NCBI GenBank assembly: GCA_943332615.1
Contig: CALQQB010000004.1
Coordinates: 1-64,000, forward strand
DNA length: 64,000 bases
Direction of reading: 5' to 3'
Origin: Phenylobacterium deserti
Lineage (GTDB): Bacteria > Pseudomonadota > Alphaproteobacteria > Caulobacterales > Caulobacteraceae
Shown one piece after another: positions 36,101-43,051 of this stretch (the first letter of the stretch is position 1; every line of letters starts with the position of its first letter). Both the position numbers and the translations under genes were made by a program. The notes under the pieces were generated by a model. That model was given only the letters and a program-made list of their open reading frames with translations, did not search any database and was not told the origin of the DNA.

Positions 36101-36576
36101 ACGGCGCTCGCGGTCATGCCGTCCCGATGGAGGTCCCGGAGCCACGACCGCGGCATTAGGAGTTCGCGGCCGAACAGATCCATCAGCACTTCGCGACGCT
36201 GACGGCGGTTATAATCGACGACGCGCTCTTCGCCGACCGGGGCGGCTTCGGCCGGCCGGGCAGGATCGACTGCGTCAACGATGTCCTCCACCTGGTCGTC
36301 CCCTAGGCTCGCGTGACCGAGCTCGTGGCCGACCAGGAATGCATCGTGAAAGCGGTCGCCAGTCGCCTCGTGCTGGATGGCTCGGGCCTTCGGGTCGAAG
36401 ACCGCCCGACCGCCCTTCAAGCCGACACTGCCGGGCTTCACCGGCTCCACGTCGAGCTTTAGCCCGCGCGCCACGGAGCAGGCGATGTCATAGGGCTGCC
36501 AGGGGTCGATGCCCTTGGCGACCGCCGCAGCGTGCAGCGACGCCGCGTGCTGGCGGGCGACCTCGATCGCGTCCAT
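33190..36576 (-). CDS. ImmA/IrrE-like metallopeptidase - UvrD helicase - FeS nuclease-like fusion
   Basis: The 1,128-aa protein combines three parts. Residues 1-175 are an ImmA/IrrE-type zincin with HELGH (84-88) and a downstream Glu in REVLMDLFGRELLMP. Residues 195-870 are a UvrD/Rep SF1A helicase with Walker A EAGPGTGKTQT (214-224), DEYQD and SKGLEFPVVHLLGLNN. The C-terminus resembles the AddB/Cas4 nuclease domain, with four cysteines of a likely iron-sulfur cluster (RCPRRFFYTH near 905; TCPRCPAFFIC near 1107-1117). The nuclease core is degenerate (VTPDEILVDETGHAVRS), as no clear D...ExK triad is seen. It likely senses or processes DNA in phage defence. It sits 5 nt downstream of the 195-aa gene and 80 nt upstream of the Ubl gene. 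Confidence 0.85.
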   Translation of the reverse strand: MDAIEVARQHAASLHAAAVAKGIDPWQPYDIACSVARGLKLDVEPVKPGSVGLKGGRAVFDPKARAIQHEATGDRFHDAFLVGHELGHASLGDDQVEDIVDAVDPARPAEAAPVGEERVVDYNRRQRREVLMDLFGRELLMPRSWLRDLHRDGMTASAVAQRVGAPYEAVAQQMLDALLLPVVARTEAEPKPEKPLNAAQLKAACHFGDVYLLEAGPGTGKTQTLVGRTRFLLEEKAVDPRSILVLTYSNKAAGELSDRIAAQRPDAAAAMFIGTFHAFGLDLVRRFHAELGFAQPPRMMDRPEAIELLEAEFTRLGLVHYRNLWDPSQLLRDLLGAMSRAQDELVAPQRYADLAEAMARTATNAAEHEAAARAAEVAKVYAAYEAIKAKAGAIDFGDLVTLPVKLLGGRSDIAAQLRDTYRHVLVDEYQDVNRASVRLLQLLTNKGQNLWAVGDARQSIYRFRGASSFNMASFKTVDFPGAAGSRLEINYRSAKEIVDAYSGFGRAMVAGTGPADLHAERGACGQTPSHVQFPTGDDEAGALAAVVREVQVDRRAWRDQAVLCKGNERLARLGEALERADIPVLFLGSLFERPEIKDLLAWLSLLIDRRAMGLARRKAAGLDAPLSDVAALLAHLKSAESSLRWLDPTSGPDLSPDGAAAVTRMAALLDGFASNAAPWDVLARLLLDRTRIAAHIAAADDVASRGRGLAIWQFMNFVRVQKAAAGLPIQRLLERIRRLVLLADERDLRQLPLAAQEIDAVRLMTVHGSKGLEFPVVHLLGLNNNAFPRTGGPPPPCPPPVGLIEGAAGSGRDVVSASETEEQECLLYVALSRARDRLFLYSAQATANGARRDPSPFLARLGRLQLRRVASAASAPDDDATPIPVRFAGPLSFTEAQIALYERCPRRFFYTHILEVGGRRTTTAFMGLHDVVQATVKILAARPPEEADDAVVAEVFTTLFDSHDVAGHGYAADFRAIGTTLVGYFADQRRGRRSIVPEPLRLVVAGGEIVVTPDEILVDETGHAVRSIRSGHLSASQRDNLGAAAFQLAAQDAFPGCRVELVHLADNTQTVLDLTPRKLTTRRAKVEAAMADIAAGRFPMKESPFTCPRCPAFFICGPVVEGAFEKKF

Positions 36577-36581
36577 GAGCC

Positions 36582-37169
36582 TTAGGCCTCGTCGCGCAGT
36601 AGTGCCGCGCGGCGATCCGCCGGGACCATCGCCTGATCGAGGAGATCGGCGAACGCCACCTTATCGGCCGCGGCTGCAGGCTTGCCGTCCGCCTTGTACT
36701 GCATAGCGGGATCGAGGCGCGCGGGGGCGGTCAGGGCCGCGCGCAGCTCCTGGGAAGCGATGCTCAGCAATTGCGCGAACCTCGCGAGGAAGGGCTCCGG
36801 CACAGTGCCGGGATCGACCTGCCGGTCGCGGAAGGCATTGAACACCATGGAGGGGACGTCCAGCGTCTGGCGAATCTCCACTTGGCGGGCGCTGTTCAGC
36901 GTGGCGAACGGATCCGCTACGGACGCGTGTCCTCGGGCGACGCCGGCGGCCTTGGCGAAGCGGGCCCACGACTCGGTCTCCCAAGCGGTGTCCGGGGTGT
37001 AGGGTGCCGCGTCATCGGCCTCGACCGCGCGAAGTTCTTGCGCGAAGTCGATCAGCTCGCCGGCGAATTGCGGATAGCGGCGGACATAGTCCGCCAGGGT
37101 CGCGTCGTCGGCGCCGGCCTCGGCGAAGGCCTCCAGAGTGGCGTCCAAGTCGGGGATGGCGGATGTCAT
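36582..37169 (-). CDS. Unknown protein of a sigma-like / ImmA-UvrD module (195 aa)
   Basis: The protein is acidic and helical, with an N-terminal LDATLEAFAEAGADDATLADYVRRYP segment, a middle part rich in Asp/Ala, and no membrane segment or known motif. It starts inside the end of the sigma-like gene (ATGA overlap) and ends 5 nt before the helicase, so it works with them. By analogy with ECF sigma/anti-sigma pairs it could be a regulator of the sigma-like protein that the ImmA peptidase cleaves. That is inference only. Confidence 0.7.
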   Translation of the reverse strand: MTSAIPDLDATLEAFAEAGADDATLADYVRRYPQFAGELIDFAQELRAVEADDAAPYTPDTAWETESWARFAKAAGVARGHASVADPFATLNSARQVEIRQTLDVPSMVFNAFRDRQVDPGTVPEPFLARFAQLLSIASQELRAALTAPARLDPAMQYKADGKPAAAADKVAFADLLDQAMVPADRRAALLRDEA

Positions 37170-38020
37170 GCGCCCCCCTCGAGGTCCAGCGCCCGCTGTA
37201 GGGCGGCGATCGCCTTCTTAGCCCGGTTCCGCACCGTCTTTTCCACGCAGCCCATCAGCTTGCTGATGGTCACCACGTCGGGGTCGTTCGAGTCTATCGG
37301 CATCCCGATCCTGAGCATTGCGATGATCCTGCTTTGTTCGCTTGGCAGGCTCCTGATCGCCGCATCCAGGCGCGACCGGTAAGCGGGATCGTCCCATTCT
37401 TCCGGGTTCGGCAGCGCGAGGCTTCCGGCTGCGGTCTCGACCTCGAGGCTCAGTTCGCCGTCTTCCCCGTCGGCCTCGAGCGGAGTCTGGCGTGCCGCCT
37501 CCCGCCAGGCTCTCTCTCGTGCGGTGGCGCGAAGGCGCGCGAGGCTGAAGTTGAATCGGGCCTCGAAGATGTCGAGTTGGTCCTCCCCGCCCTGACGGTC
37601 GCGGACCAGGAGTTCCTCGAACCGGTCGCGGACCTGGTTGCGGATCTGGCTGCGCGTGACATCCACGCCGACATTGTCGCCCATTCGGTGCTCGGCGCGG
37701 GGCAGGGCGCGATCCACGCGGCGCATCAGGGCCACGTACAGCCGCTCGAAATAGCGCTCGTTGTTGTCGCTCGCGGTCTTTCGCACGAGGTGCAGAAGGC
37801 ATTCGGACGGTACGTAGTCCGGGTGGTTGCGGTCCTGGCCCGCGACCGCCGCAAGGATTTCTTCGCGCCCAAGGGTCAGGATGCGCTCCAGGGCACCCTC
37901 GATCTCTAAGGGTCGCCGATAGAGGTTTCCATCCTCCGTGCGCTTGGTCAGCGGCGGCGGCGACAAAGGCGTGCTCCTAGGGGCGGCCGCGATGAGCCGG
38001 ACGCGTGGCTCTTTGAACAA
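37166..38020 (-). CDS. Sigma-70-like regulatory protein (284 aa)
   Basis: Residues about 90-195 form a charged helical region comparable to sigma region 2 (LYVALMRRVDRALPRAEHR, ARLRATARERAWREAARQ). Residues 218-280 look like sigma region 4, with a helix-turn-helix (AAIRSLPSEQSRIIAMLRIG, VTISKLMGCVEKTVRNRAKKAI). The N-terminal 60 residues are low-complexity. It is the first gene of the minus-strand run toward the ubiquitin-like genes. It may direct RNA polymerase to the promoter of this same operon or to other defence genes. It is longer and more divergent than ordinary ECF sigma factors, so DNA-binding specificity cannot be predicted. Confidence 0.7.
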   Translation of the reverse strand: MFKEPRVRLIAAAPRSTPLSPPPLTKRTEDGNLYRRPLEIEGALERILTLGREEILAAVAGQDRNHPDYVPSECLLHLVRKTASDNNERYFERLYVALMRRVDRALPRAEHRMGDNVGVDVTRSQIRNQVRDRFEELLVRDRQGGEDQLDIFEARFNFSLARLRATARERAWREAARQTPLEADGEDGELSLEVETAAGSLALPNPEEWDDPAYRSRLDAAIRSLPSEQSRIIAMLRIGMPIDSNDPDVVTISKLMGCVEKTVRNRAKKAIAALQRALDLEGGA

Positions 38021-38137
38021 GTGGCGGAGGTAAGCTTAGCTATGCGCGAAGAATTTTGAACGAGCATTCTCAGGTTGTTCGCTTCAACCTTTAGACGCGT
38101 GACACGAGAGTTGGCCTGTCCAATGTCGCGACCTCAC
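38021..38137 (-). promoter_or_regulatory. Promoter region of the sigma-like/helicase/ubiquitin-like operon
   Basis: This 117-nt gap is the only sizeable non-coding stretch upstream of the nine-kilobase minus-strand run. It is distinctly AT-richer than its surroundings. On the minus strand it holds an imperfect inverted repeat around TTGAAGCGAAC...GCTCGTTCAA (38056-38087), a plausible operator. Promoter elements for an alternative sigma cannot be identified by eye. Confidence 0.45.
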
Positions 38138-38863
38138 CTAGGTCTCCTCGCCTTCGCTTTCGATTGCCACTGACGCCGCGCCGCCGAGCGCTTCGTATCG
38201 GCGAGCCGATAGCCACTGAAGCCGCTTGGCCTGCGTCAGCAACACCCGCCGAAGGCCGCCCTGGACCTTCCTCTCGGAAATCACCTGCGCGAGGCGCGAG
38301 ATGATCAGAGAGCGGCGCGCGATGCGAAAGTCGGGGTGCGACCTCAGCTCGTGGACCCGCTCGGAGATGATACGCCCCCGAAAGGATGGCGGTGCCTCGA
38401 CGGTGAGGTCCCCCGGCGGCGGGTCCTTCTCGTTAAGGATGGCCTTGAACTGTGACCCCGCCACGGCCCGGTCGGTGATCAGCCGCTCAAGCGCATCGAG
38501 GTGCTGGCGGGCCGCTAGGTCGGACCGACTGGACTCCTGGAACTGGGGGAGGGGCCAGACCTCGATCTCGAATACCTCGAAAGGATCCAGGACCGACATC
38601 GCGACCGCGTCGGTGCGCTGATTGGTCAGGTGGCGGCGGATGCGGGTCCGCAACCGCTCGTTGGTCTGGCCGACATAGATCGGCTCGCCGTCGTAGTCGA
38701 AGAAGGCGTAGACGCCCCAGCGGTAGTTGCCGACGAAGGGCCTCGCGCCCGACGGATCATCGAACGGGCTGTCGAGGAAGGTGGTCAGGTTCTGGCGAAG
38801 GTCCTCGGTTTCGAACGGCGGGAAGTTGATCGCGTCCGGATCGCGCTTGAAGAGGTCGCTCAC
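38138..38863 (-). CDS. GIY-YIG nuclease, candidate restriction endonuclease
   Basis: The 241-aa protein has a GIY-YIG fold: GVY (50-52), then IYVGQ (62-66) with Arg73/Arg76 in the following helix (ERLRTRIRRHLTNQ) and a metal-binding Glu in LDALERLIT. The first 45 residues and the last 80 (Arg-rich helices) are target-recognition or dimerisation parts. The gene overlaps the C5-methyltransferase stop-start by 4 nt, an arrangement typical of a type II restriction-modification pair such as the Eco29kI-type systems. A role in cleaving DNA unmethylated at the methyltransferase's site is inferred. The recognition sequence is unknown. Confidence 0.8.
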   Translation of the reverse strand: MSDLFKRDPDAINFPPFETEDLRQNLTTFLDSPFDDPSGARPFVGNYRWGVYAFFDYDGEPIYVGQTNERLRTRIRRHLTNQRTDAVAMSVLDPFEVFEIEVWPLPQFQESSRSDLAARQHLDALERLITDRAVAGSQFKAILNEKDPPPGDLTVEAPPSFRGRIISERVHELRSHPDFRIARRSLIISRLAQVISERKVQGGLRRVLLTQAKRLQWLSARRYEALGGAASVAIESEGEET

Positions 38864-40002
38864 GCGACCTCGCGCGCCTCCAGCGCCTCGGCCAGGAGCG
38901 GTTCAAAGATATGCTGGCCGAGATGACGCACCACATCCACCACCACACCGTCGCCGGTCAGGTGATAGGCCTCGTTGTAGTTCTTCGGCAGCTTGTAGTC
39001 ATCCGGCAGGCCCATGAGGCGGGCGGTCTCTCGTGCTGAGATCAGGCGCGAGCGGACCTTCTTCCCGTCGATCACCAGGATGACCTGGCGGCTGGAGCCA
39101 CCCGCCGGCGTCCGCAGACAGCCCGCGACGTCGTCGAACCGAACCTCGGCGCGCTGGACCTTCACGCCCTTCTCGTTGAGCCGCGTGCGCTTGTAGACGC
39201 CGCCGACCATCCGGCGTCCGGCCCGCATCGCGGCCGTCACCTTGGCCTTGTTCAGCGGGGACATCTTGGCCAGCAGGTGTTCGGTCTCGGCCGGGGTGTG
39301 CCAGGCGACGCTTGTCGGATTCTCCTCGATCTCATCGGCGAAGGTGCTGACCCGGTGGCCAGGCGTGGGCACGTTCCACCACAGCATCTTGGCCTGCAGA
39401 GCCTTGGGCAGCGCCTCGACGGCGCGGCAGAGGCCCCGGGTGTGGAAGGGCGCGAGGGGTTCTGGTGACAGCAGCGCCGGGTCGATTGCGACATCGGCCC
39501 GGACCCCGATCACGAAGAGCCGGGGCCGCGACTGGGGAACGAACAGGTCGGCGTTGATGACCAAGGCGCCGCACCGGTAGCCGACATCGGCGAAGGTTCG
39601 GCAGATCGCCTCGAAGTCCTTGCCGCCGTGCGAGGTGAGGGTGCCGCAGACGTTTTCCAGGGCGATGAGCTTGGGGGCGCGCCCCTCGGTCTTGAGCGCC
39701 CTGACCACATCCCAGAACGGATAGAAGGTCCCGGACCGCTCGCCCTTCAGGCCGGCGCCGACGCCGGCCAGGGAGAGGTCCTGGCAGGGAAAAGAGCCCC
39801 ACATCAGGTCGGCGACGCACGGGAGGTCGGCCGGTGTGATCGCGCGGATGTCGGCGACCTTCAGCTCCCCCGAACCGAAGTTGGCCTGGTAGGTAAGGCC
39901 CTTTTTGAAGTCGAAATCGTTGGCGAACAGGCAGGTCCAACCCTGACCCAGCCCTTTGCGCGCCATGCCGCCGCCGGAGAAGAACTCGTAGAACCTAGCC
40001 AT
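38860..40002 (-). CDS. DNA (cytosine-5) methyltransferase
   Basis: The 380-aa enzyme (ATG at 40002, within the RHH gene end) shows the C5-MTase motifs in order: FFSGGGMARKGL (motif I, residues 7-18), the catalytic Pro-Cys of motif IV in WGSFPCQDLSLAG (Cys73), ALENV (motif VI, 114-118), RPRLFVIG (motif VIII), and LTGDGVVVDVVRHL near the end (motifs IX-X). The region between VIII and IX is the target-recognition domain. It methylates cytosines and protects against the GIY-YIG partner. The long N-terminal frame upstream of 40002 is not part of it. Confidence 0.88.
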   Translation of the reverse strand: MARFYEFFSGGGMARKGLGQGWTCLFANDFDFKKGLTYQANFGSGELKVADIRAITPADLPCVADLMWGSFPCQDLSLAGVGAGLKGERSGTFYPFWDVVRALKTEGRAPKLIALENVCGTLTSHGGKDFEAICRTFADVGYRCGALVINADLFVPQSRPRLFVIGVRADVAIDPALLSPEPLAPFHTRGLCRAVEALPKALQAKMLWWNVPTPGHRVSTFADEIEENPTSVAWHTPAETEHLLAKMSPLNKAKVTAAMRAGRRMVGGVYKRTRLNEKGVKVQRAEVRFDDVAGCLRTPAGGSSRQVILVIDGKKVRSRLISARETARLMGLPDDYKLPKNYNEAYHLTGDGVVVDVVRHLGQHIFEPLLAEALEAREVA

Positions 40003-40210
40003 GCGCGCGGCGCTCGCTGCTTTGCGACTCGGGGAGGGCGCGCTCGCGGGAGAGTTTTTCCTCGATCGCCTCGGCGATCCAGGTGTTGCGCGAGACGTTG
40101 CCCGGGCGCGCGGCGCAGGCCGCGTCGATCTCAGCAAACGTGTCGCCGGCCAGACGAAGGTTGATGCGGTCCAGGCTGCGCACCGTCGCGGTCTTCGAAT
40201 CGGAATCCAT
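39995..40210 (-). CDS. Ribbon-helix-helix protein of the restriction-modification operon
   Basis: The 71-aa protein starts at the ATG at 40210. It has a short N-terminal strand (TATVRSLDRINLRL) and two helices (AEIDAACAARPGNVSRNTWI, AEAIEEKL), the pattern of small RHH/CopG-like regulators. It overlaps the methyltransferase by 8 nt and heads the operon. It could regulate the modification and restriction genes, like C-proteins in other systems, which is inferred from position. Confidence 0.6.
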   Translation of the reverse strand: MDSDSKTATVRSLDRINLRLAGDTFAEIDAACAARPGNVSRNTWIAEAIEEKLSRERALPESQSSERRAHG

Positions 40211-40291
40211 GGAGCCAAGGTGGCGCCTGCGTGGCGCCACGTCGAGCAATGTTTCTCGTTTTGTTCGCAACGCGCCGGCAAGCTGCCGTTG

Positions 40292-40345
40292 ATGACCGAC
40301 GAACGAATCCGCAAGATCATCCGCGTCGACATGGATGCCTTCTAA
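40292..40345 (+). pseudogene. N-terminal remnant of DNA polymerase IV (dinB)
   Basis: The plus strand reads MTDERIRKIIRVDMDAF and then a stop. This matches the invariant start of DinB-type Y-family polymerases, whose next residues carry the active-site D-x-D and steric gate. Only 17 codons remain. Because the frame ends exactly at the last homologous residue and unrelated sequence follows, it marks a recombination point between the restriction module and the AbiE module. Confidence 0.6.
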
Positions 40346-40435
40346 CCGACCCGGCCGCTTGCGCTGAGCGTCAGACGAATGAAGGCGAACAGGGGCCTCG
40401 CGATTGCCCTCATGGCGTACATCACCGGAGAACGG

Positions 40436-41902
40436 CTAGTACTTCGTGCGCACGTAGCTGCCGTATGTGCCGTAGCACTCGCGCTTGGAACGCGGATTGT
40501 TGTGAGTTCCGAGCGTCCCATCCATGGACTTCTTGTTGAAGGTCTTGCCGCACGTAGTGCACTTGAAAACGTAGGTCGGGCCGGATGAAGCGCCGAAGTT
40601 GGAGCGACTTGACACCCGCCGGGCCGGTGAACGCCGGATGGTTCGCGACCCCGTCAGGCCGAGCCCGCCGGAAGATGACGAGCCCGAGCTGCTGGCGCGC
40701 GGGATACTCTGTGCCCCAGAGGGCGTGAGTTCAATCGGATAGCGGGGCGAGAACGGCGTCTGGGTCGGCCGCACGCCAAGGATGCTGTTGACGAGGTAAC
40801 TACGCGGCTGACCGTTGTCGGCGCGCACGGCCATGAGCAGCACCTCGCCCGCCTGGGAGCGGCGGAGGGAGTAAGCCTCGATGGCGCGCGTCGAGCGGCT
40901 CCCTTGCTTGTCGCGATAGTCGATTTCGATGAGCAGCCGGTTCGCCGCGGCGAAGCGGACCATCTCGATGAAGCTCTGGCCCATGCCGCCGGCGGGCAGC
41001 GTGATGAGGCGCTCGCGGATGAGCGTGTCGCCAGCGCCGAGTTGCATTGGCGCGAGGATCGGCGCTACCGCGCCTTCCAGCCAGGCAAAGATTTCAGGAA
41101 GCGCGGCCCAGAACTGATCGACCGGCAGCAGCGCGGGAAGCTGGTGGGCGAGCATGTTGGCCCAGCCCGCCTCGAGTTCGACGCGATGCGGCTCGAGGTC
41201 GACAATGCGCGGAAGCCCGATGCCCTTGAACTCGCACTTGGCGCGCAGCACTTCGATGAAGTGAGCCGGTTCCGGGCGCATTTCGACATTCCGGAAGAGG
41301 TGCACGACGTCGTAGAGGTCGCGCGGCCGCGTGCGTTCAGCGAGCGCCCTGAACTTCTCGGCGAAGGCCTCCACATAATCGTAGGCCAACACCTCCACAC
41401 CTTCTTCGGGCGCATCGGTATAGGGGTGGAATATCGGCACCCGCATCGGCGGCAGGACGATCCGCTCGTCCGTCGTCAGATCGAGTTTGATAACAGGCGG
41501 CGGTCGCGTTGGGGAGACGGGCCCGATGTAGCTGATCTTGCCTTGACATGAGAGCTGGCCACGCGGGTTTTCGTAAACCTCGAACCGAATCCGCTCGGCC
41601 GGAATCTGGATGCCGGCCTCTTCGTAAATCCACTCACCGATTTCGCCGAACACGCCGCGCAGGAACTCCTCGTTGAGGTGCGCGGGATCGCGGAGCGTGA
41701 AGTCGAGGTCTTCTGAGAAACGATAGGTCTCGAAAAAGCATTTCTTGAGGCAGGTGCCGCCCTTGAAAACCCAGCTATCGGCGAGCGCTTCGTGCCCGAA
41801 GATGCCGGCCAGCATCCATCCGAGAACGTAGTCCTTCTCGACGACGTGGGGCGTGAGTGACGTCTGCTGCGCGAGGGCGAGGATTTCGCGCTTATCGATC
41901 AT
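40436..41902 (-). CDS. abiEii: AbiEii-type nucleotidyltransferase toxin with WYL-like and zinc-finger extension
   Basis: The first 270 residues are the AbiEii/AbiGii nucleotidyltransferase: VFKGGTCLKKCF (45-56) and RFSEDLDFTL (61-70) hold the GG/GS and metal-binding aspartates, and FAEKFRALAERTRPRDLYD is the typical later helix. The family inhibits growth by nucleotidylating tRNA or related targets and causes abortive infection. Residues ~300-400 resemble a WYL ligand-binding domain (RLLIEIDYRDKQGSRSTRAI, EVLLMAVRADNGQPRSYLV). A Ser/Arg-rich linker leads to a C-terminal CxxC-H-C finger (FKCTTCGKTF...). Ordinary AbiEii proteins are about 300 aa, so the extra 190 residues are unusual. The ATG overlaps the antitoxin stop (ATGA). 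Confidence 0.82.
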   Translation of the reverse strand: MIDKREILALAQQTSLTPHVVEKDYVLGWMLAGIFGHEALADSWVFKGGTCLKKCFFETYRFSEDLDFTLRDPAHLNEEFLRGVFGEIGEWIYEEAGIQIPAERIRFEVYENPRGQLSCQGKISYIGPVSPTRPPPVIKLDLTTDERIVLPPMRVPIFHPYTDAPEEGVEVLAYDYVEAFAEKFRALAERTRPRDLYDVVHLFRNVEMRPEPAHFIEVLRAKCEFKGIGLPRIVDLEPHRVELEAGWANMLAHQLPALLPVDQFWAALPEIFAWLEGAVAPILAPMQLGAGDTLIRERLITLPAGGMGQSFIEMVRFAAANRLLIEIDYRDKQGSRSTRAIEAYSLRRSQAGEVLLMAVRADNGQPRSYLVNSILGVRPTQTPFSPRYPIELTPSGAQSIPRASSSGSSSSGGLGLTGSRTIRRSPARRVSSRSNFGASSGPTYVFKCTTCGKTFNKKSMDGTLGTHNNPRSKRECYGTYGSYVRTKY

Positions 41903-42708
41903 GCCCGCACCTGGTGGGACCAGCGATCAGGAACCAGCAGCCGCCATTTCGAGACGATGCGTGAGCCGGGCTGCGCCGGGTCGAGATCGGCGTGCCCGCC
42001 GCTGAGATTCCGCAGACAGAGCTGCACGAGCTTGTCGGTGCCACGCTGACTTTCCGCGAGAAAGCCGAGACGCTTGAACACCGCGCCGTTGCCGAGTTGC
42101 GCGGCGTAGTCGATCAGCTTGCCGTCGTTGCGGTCATCGCGGCGCAGATAGGCGTTCAGGCACTCGGCAACGTGCTGGATGCCGCCGCCGAGCGCTGGGT
42201 CGTCGAGAATATCGATAATGGTGCGATGCACGTCCGAGACCGGTACGCGCGTCTGATGGCGCCAGACGGATTTCGTGCCGAAGAGCTTGCGCGCATCGAT
42301 GTGTTTGAGGGTGAACGGCACGCCCTGGCGCTGCTGCTGACGCTCGCGCACCGCCTGCGTGGTCAGGACGACGACGTCTTTGAAAATCTGCTCGGTGAGG
42401 TCCCAATGTTCTGCCGCCGTGCGGCCGCCGATATAGGCGGGCGCAAATAGCGCGGGCACGAGAACCCAAGGGTCATCAAGCGTCCGCTCTGAACCAAGCG
42501 TGTCGATCGCAGCGGCGACATAGGCACCGCGACCGACGCGGTTGATCCAGCCTTGTTCCATCCAGCGTGAGAGGCGTTGCGCGGCGGCGGTCCTGCTGAG
42601 ATCGAGGGTCTTCACGACGTCATGCACGTGGATGACATCCCCCGCCGAAGCCAGCACGCGGACAAGCTGGGCGCGGCCTTGGGGGAGTCGTGAGTGCGTT
42701 TGTTCCAT
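41899..42708 (-). CDS. abiEi: AbiEi-type antitoxin
   Basis: The 269-aa protein has an N-terminal winged helix (HVHDVVKTLDLSRTAAAQRL, EQGWINRVGRGAYVAA, residues 27-65) and the AbiEi central motif (LVPALFAPAYIGGRTAAEHW, then VVVLTTQ and GVPFTLKHI). AbiEi proteins bind the promoter of their own operon and block the toxin's effect, a type IV-like arrangement. It precedes and overlaps the toxin by 4 nt. The start ATG at 42708 is followed on the outside by the inverted repeats at 42718-42775. Confidence 0.85.
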   Translation of the reverse strand: MEQTHSRLPQGRAQLVRVLASAGDVIHVHDVVKTLDLSRTAAAQRLSRWMEQGWINRVGRGAYVAAAIDTLGSERTLDDPWVLVPALFAPAYIGGRTAAEHWDLTEQIFKDVVVLTTQAVRERQQQRQGVPFTLKHIDARKLFGTKSVWRHQTRVPVSDVHRTIIDILDDPALGGGIQHVAECLNAYLRRDDRNDGKLIDYAAQLGNGAVFKRLGFLAESQRGTDKLVQLCLRNLSGGHADLDPAQPGSRIVSKWRLLVPDRWSHQVRA

Positions 42709-42717
42709 ATGAGAAAC

Positions 42718-42775
42718 TTATCAGAAAGTGCGAATTACCGCATCTATGATAACACAACGAACAGCGATCTGATAA
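42718..42775. promoter_or_regulatory. Inverted repeats upstream of abiEi, likely AbiEi operator
   Basis: TTATCAG (42718-42724) and its exact reverse complement CTGATAA (42769-42775) flank an AT-rich stretch. A further TGATAA-containing copy lies at 42747-42753. AbiEi proteins are known to bind inverted repeats in their own promoter, and these lie 10-67 nt upstream of the start codon on the outer side. Confidence 0.5.
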
Positions 42776-43023
42776 CGACTCTCTAAGCTGAAATTCGCTA
42801 AAACTGAGAATTCCTACATACGTAGTAACGGCCCTCTCCACGCTAGGCCACGATGATCGGCTCCGCGAGGCTGGCGTCCGGCAGGGTCAGGGAGAAGCCG
42901 CGGTCCCCCGGCTCCTTGTCGCTCATGATATGTAACGTCACTTGGAGGCTTCCCGCGCAAACGAGGGAGGTTGCCATCTCTAACTGGCACGGTGCGACAT
43001 TACCAAATGGCGGCTACAGCCAG

Positions 43024-43051
43024 AATGCGCCCAATTTATGTTATACGAAAT
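43024..43051. other. Candidate XerC/XerD recombination site (dif/pdif-like)
   Basis: The 28-nt stretch reads as an 11-nt arm AATGCGCCCAA, a 6-nt spacer TTTATG and an 11-nt arm TTATACGAAAT. These share the TGCGC..AA and TTAT...AAAT positions of dif/pdif sites. It lies beside an AbiE toxin-antitoxin module, a common neighbour of pdif sites. The match is partial, so this is a weak call. Confidence 0.25.
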
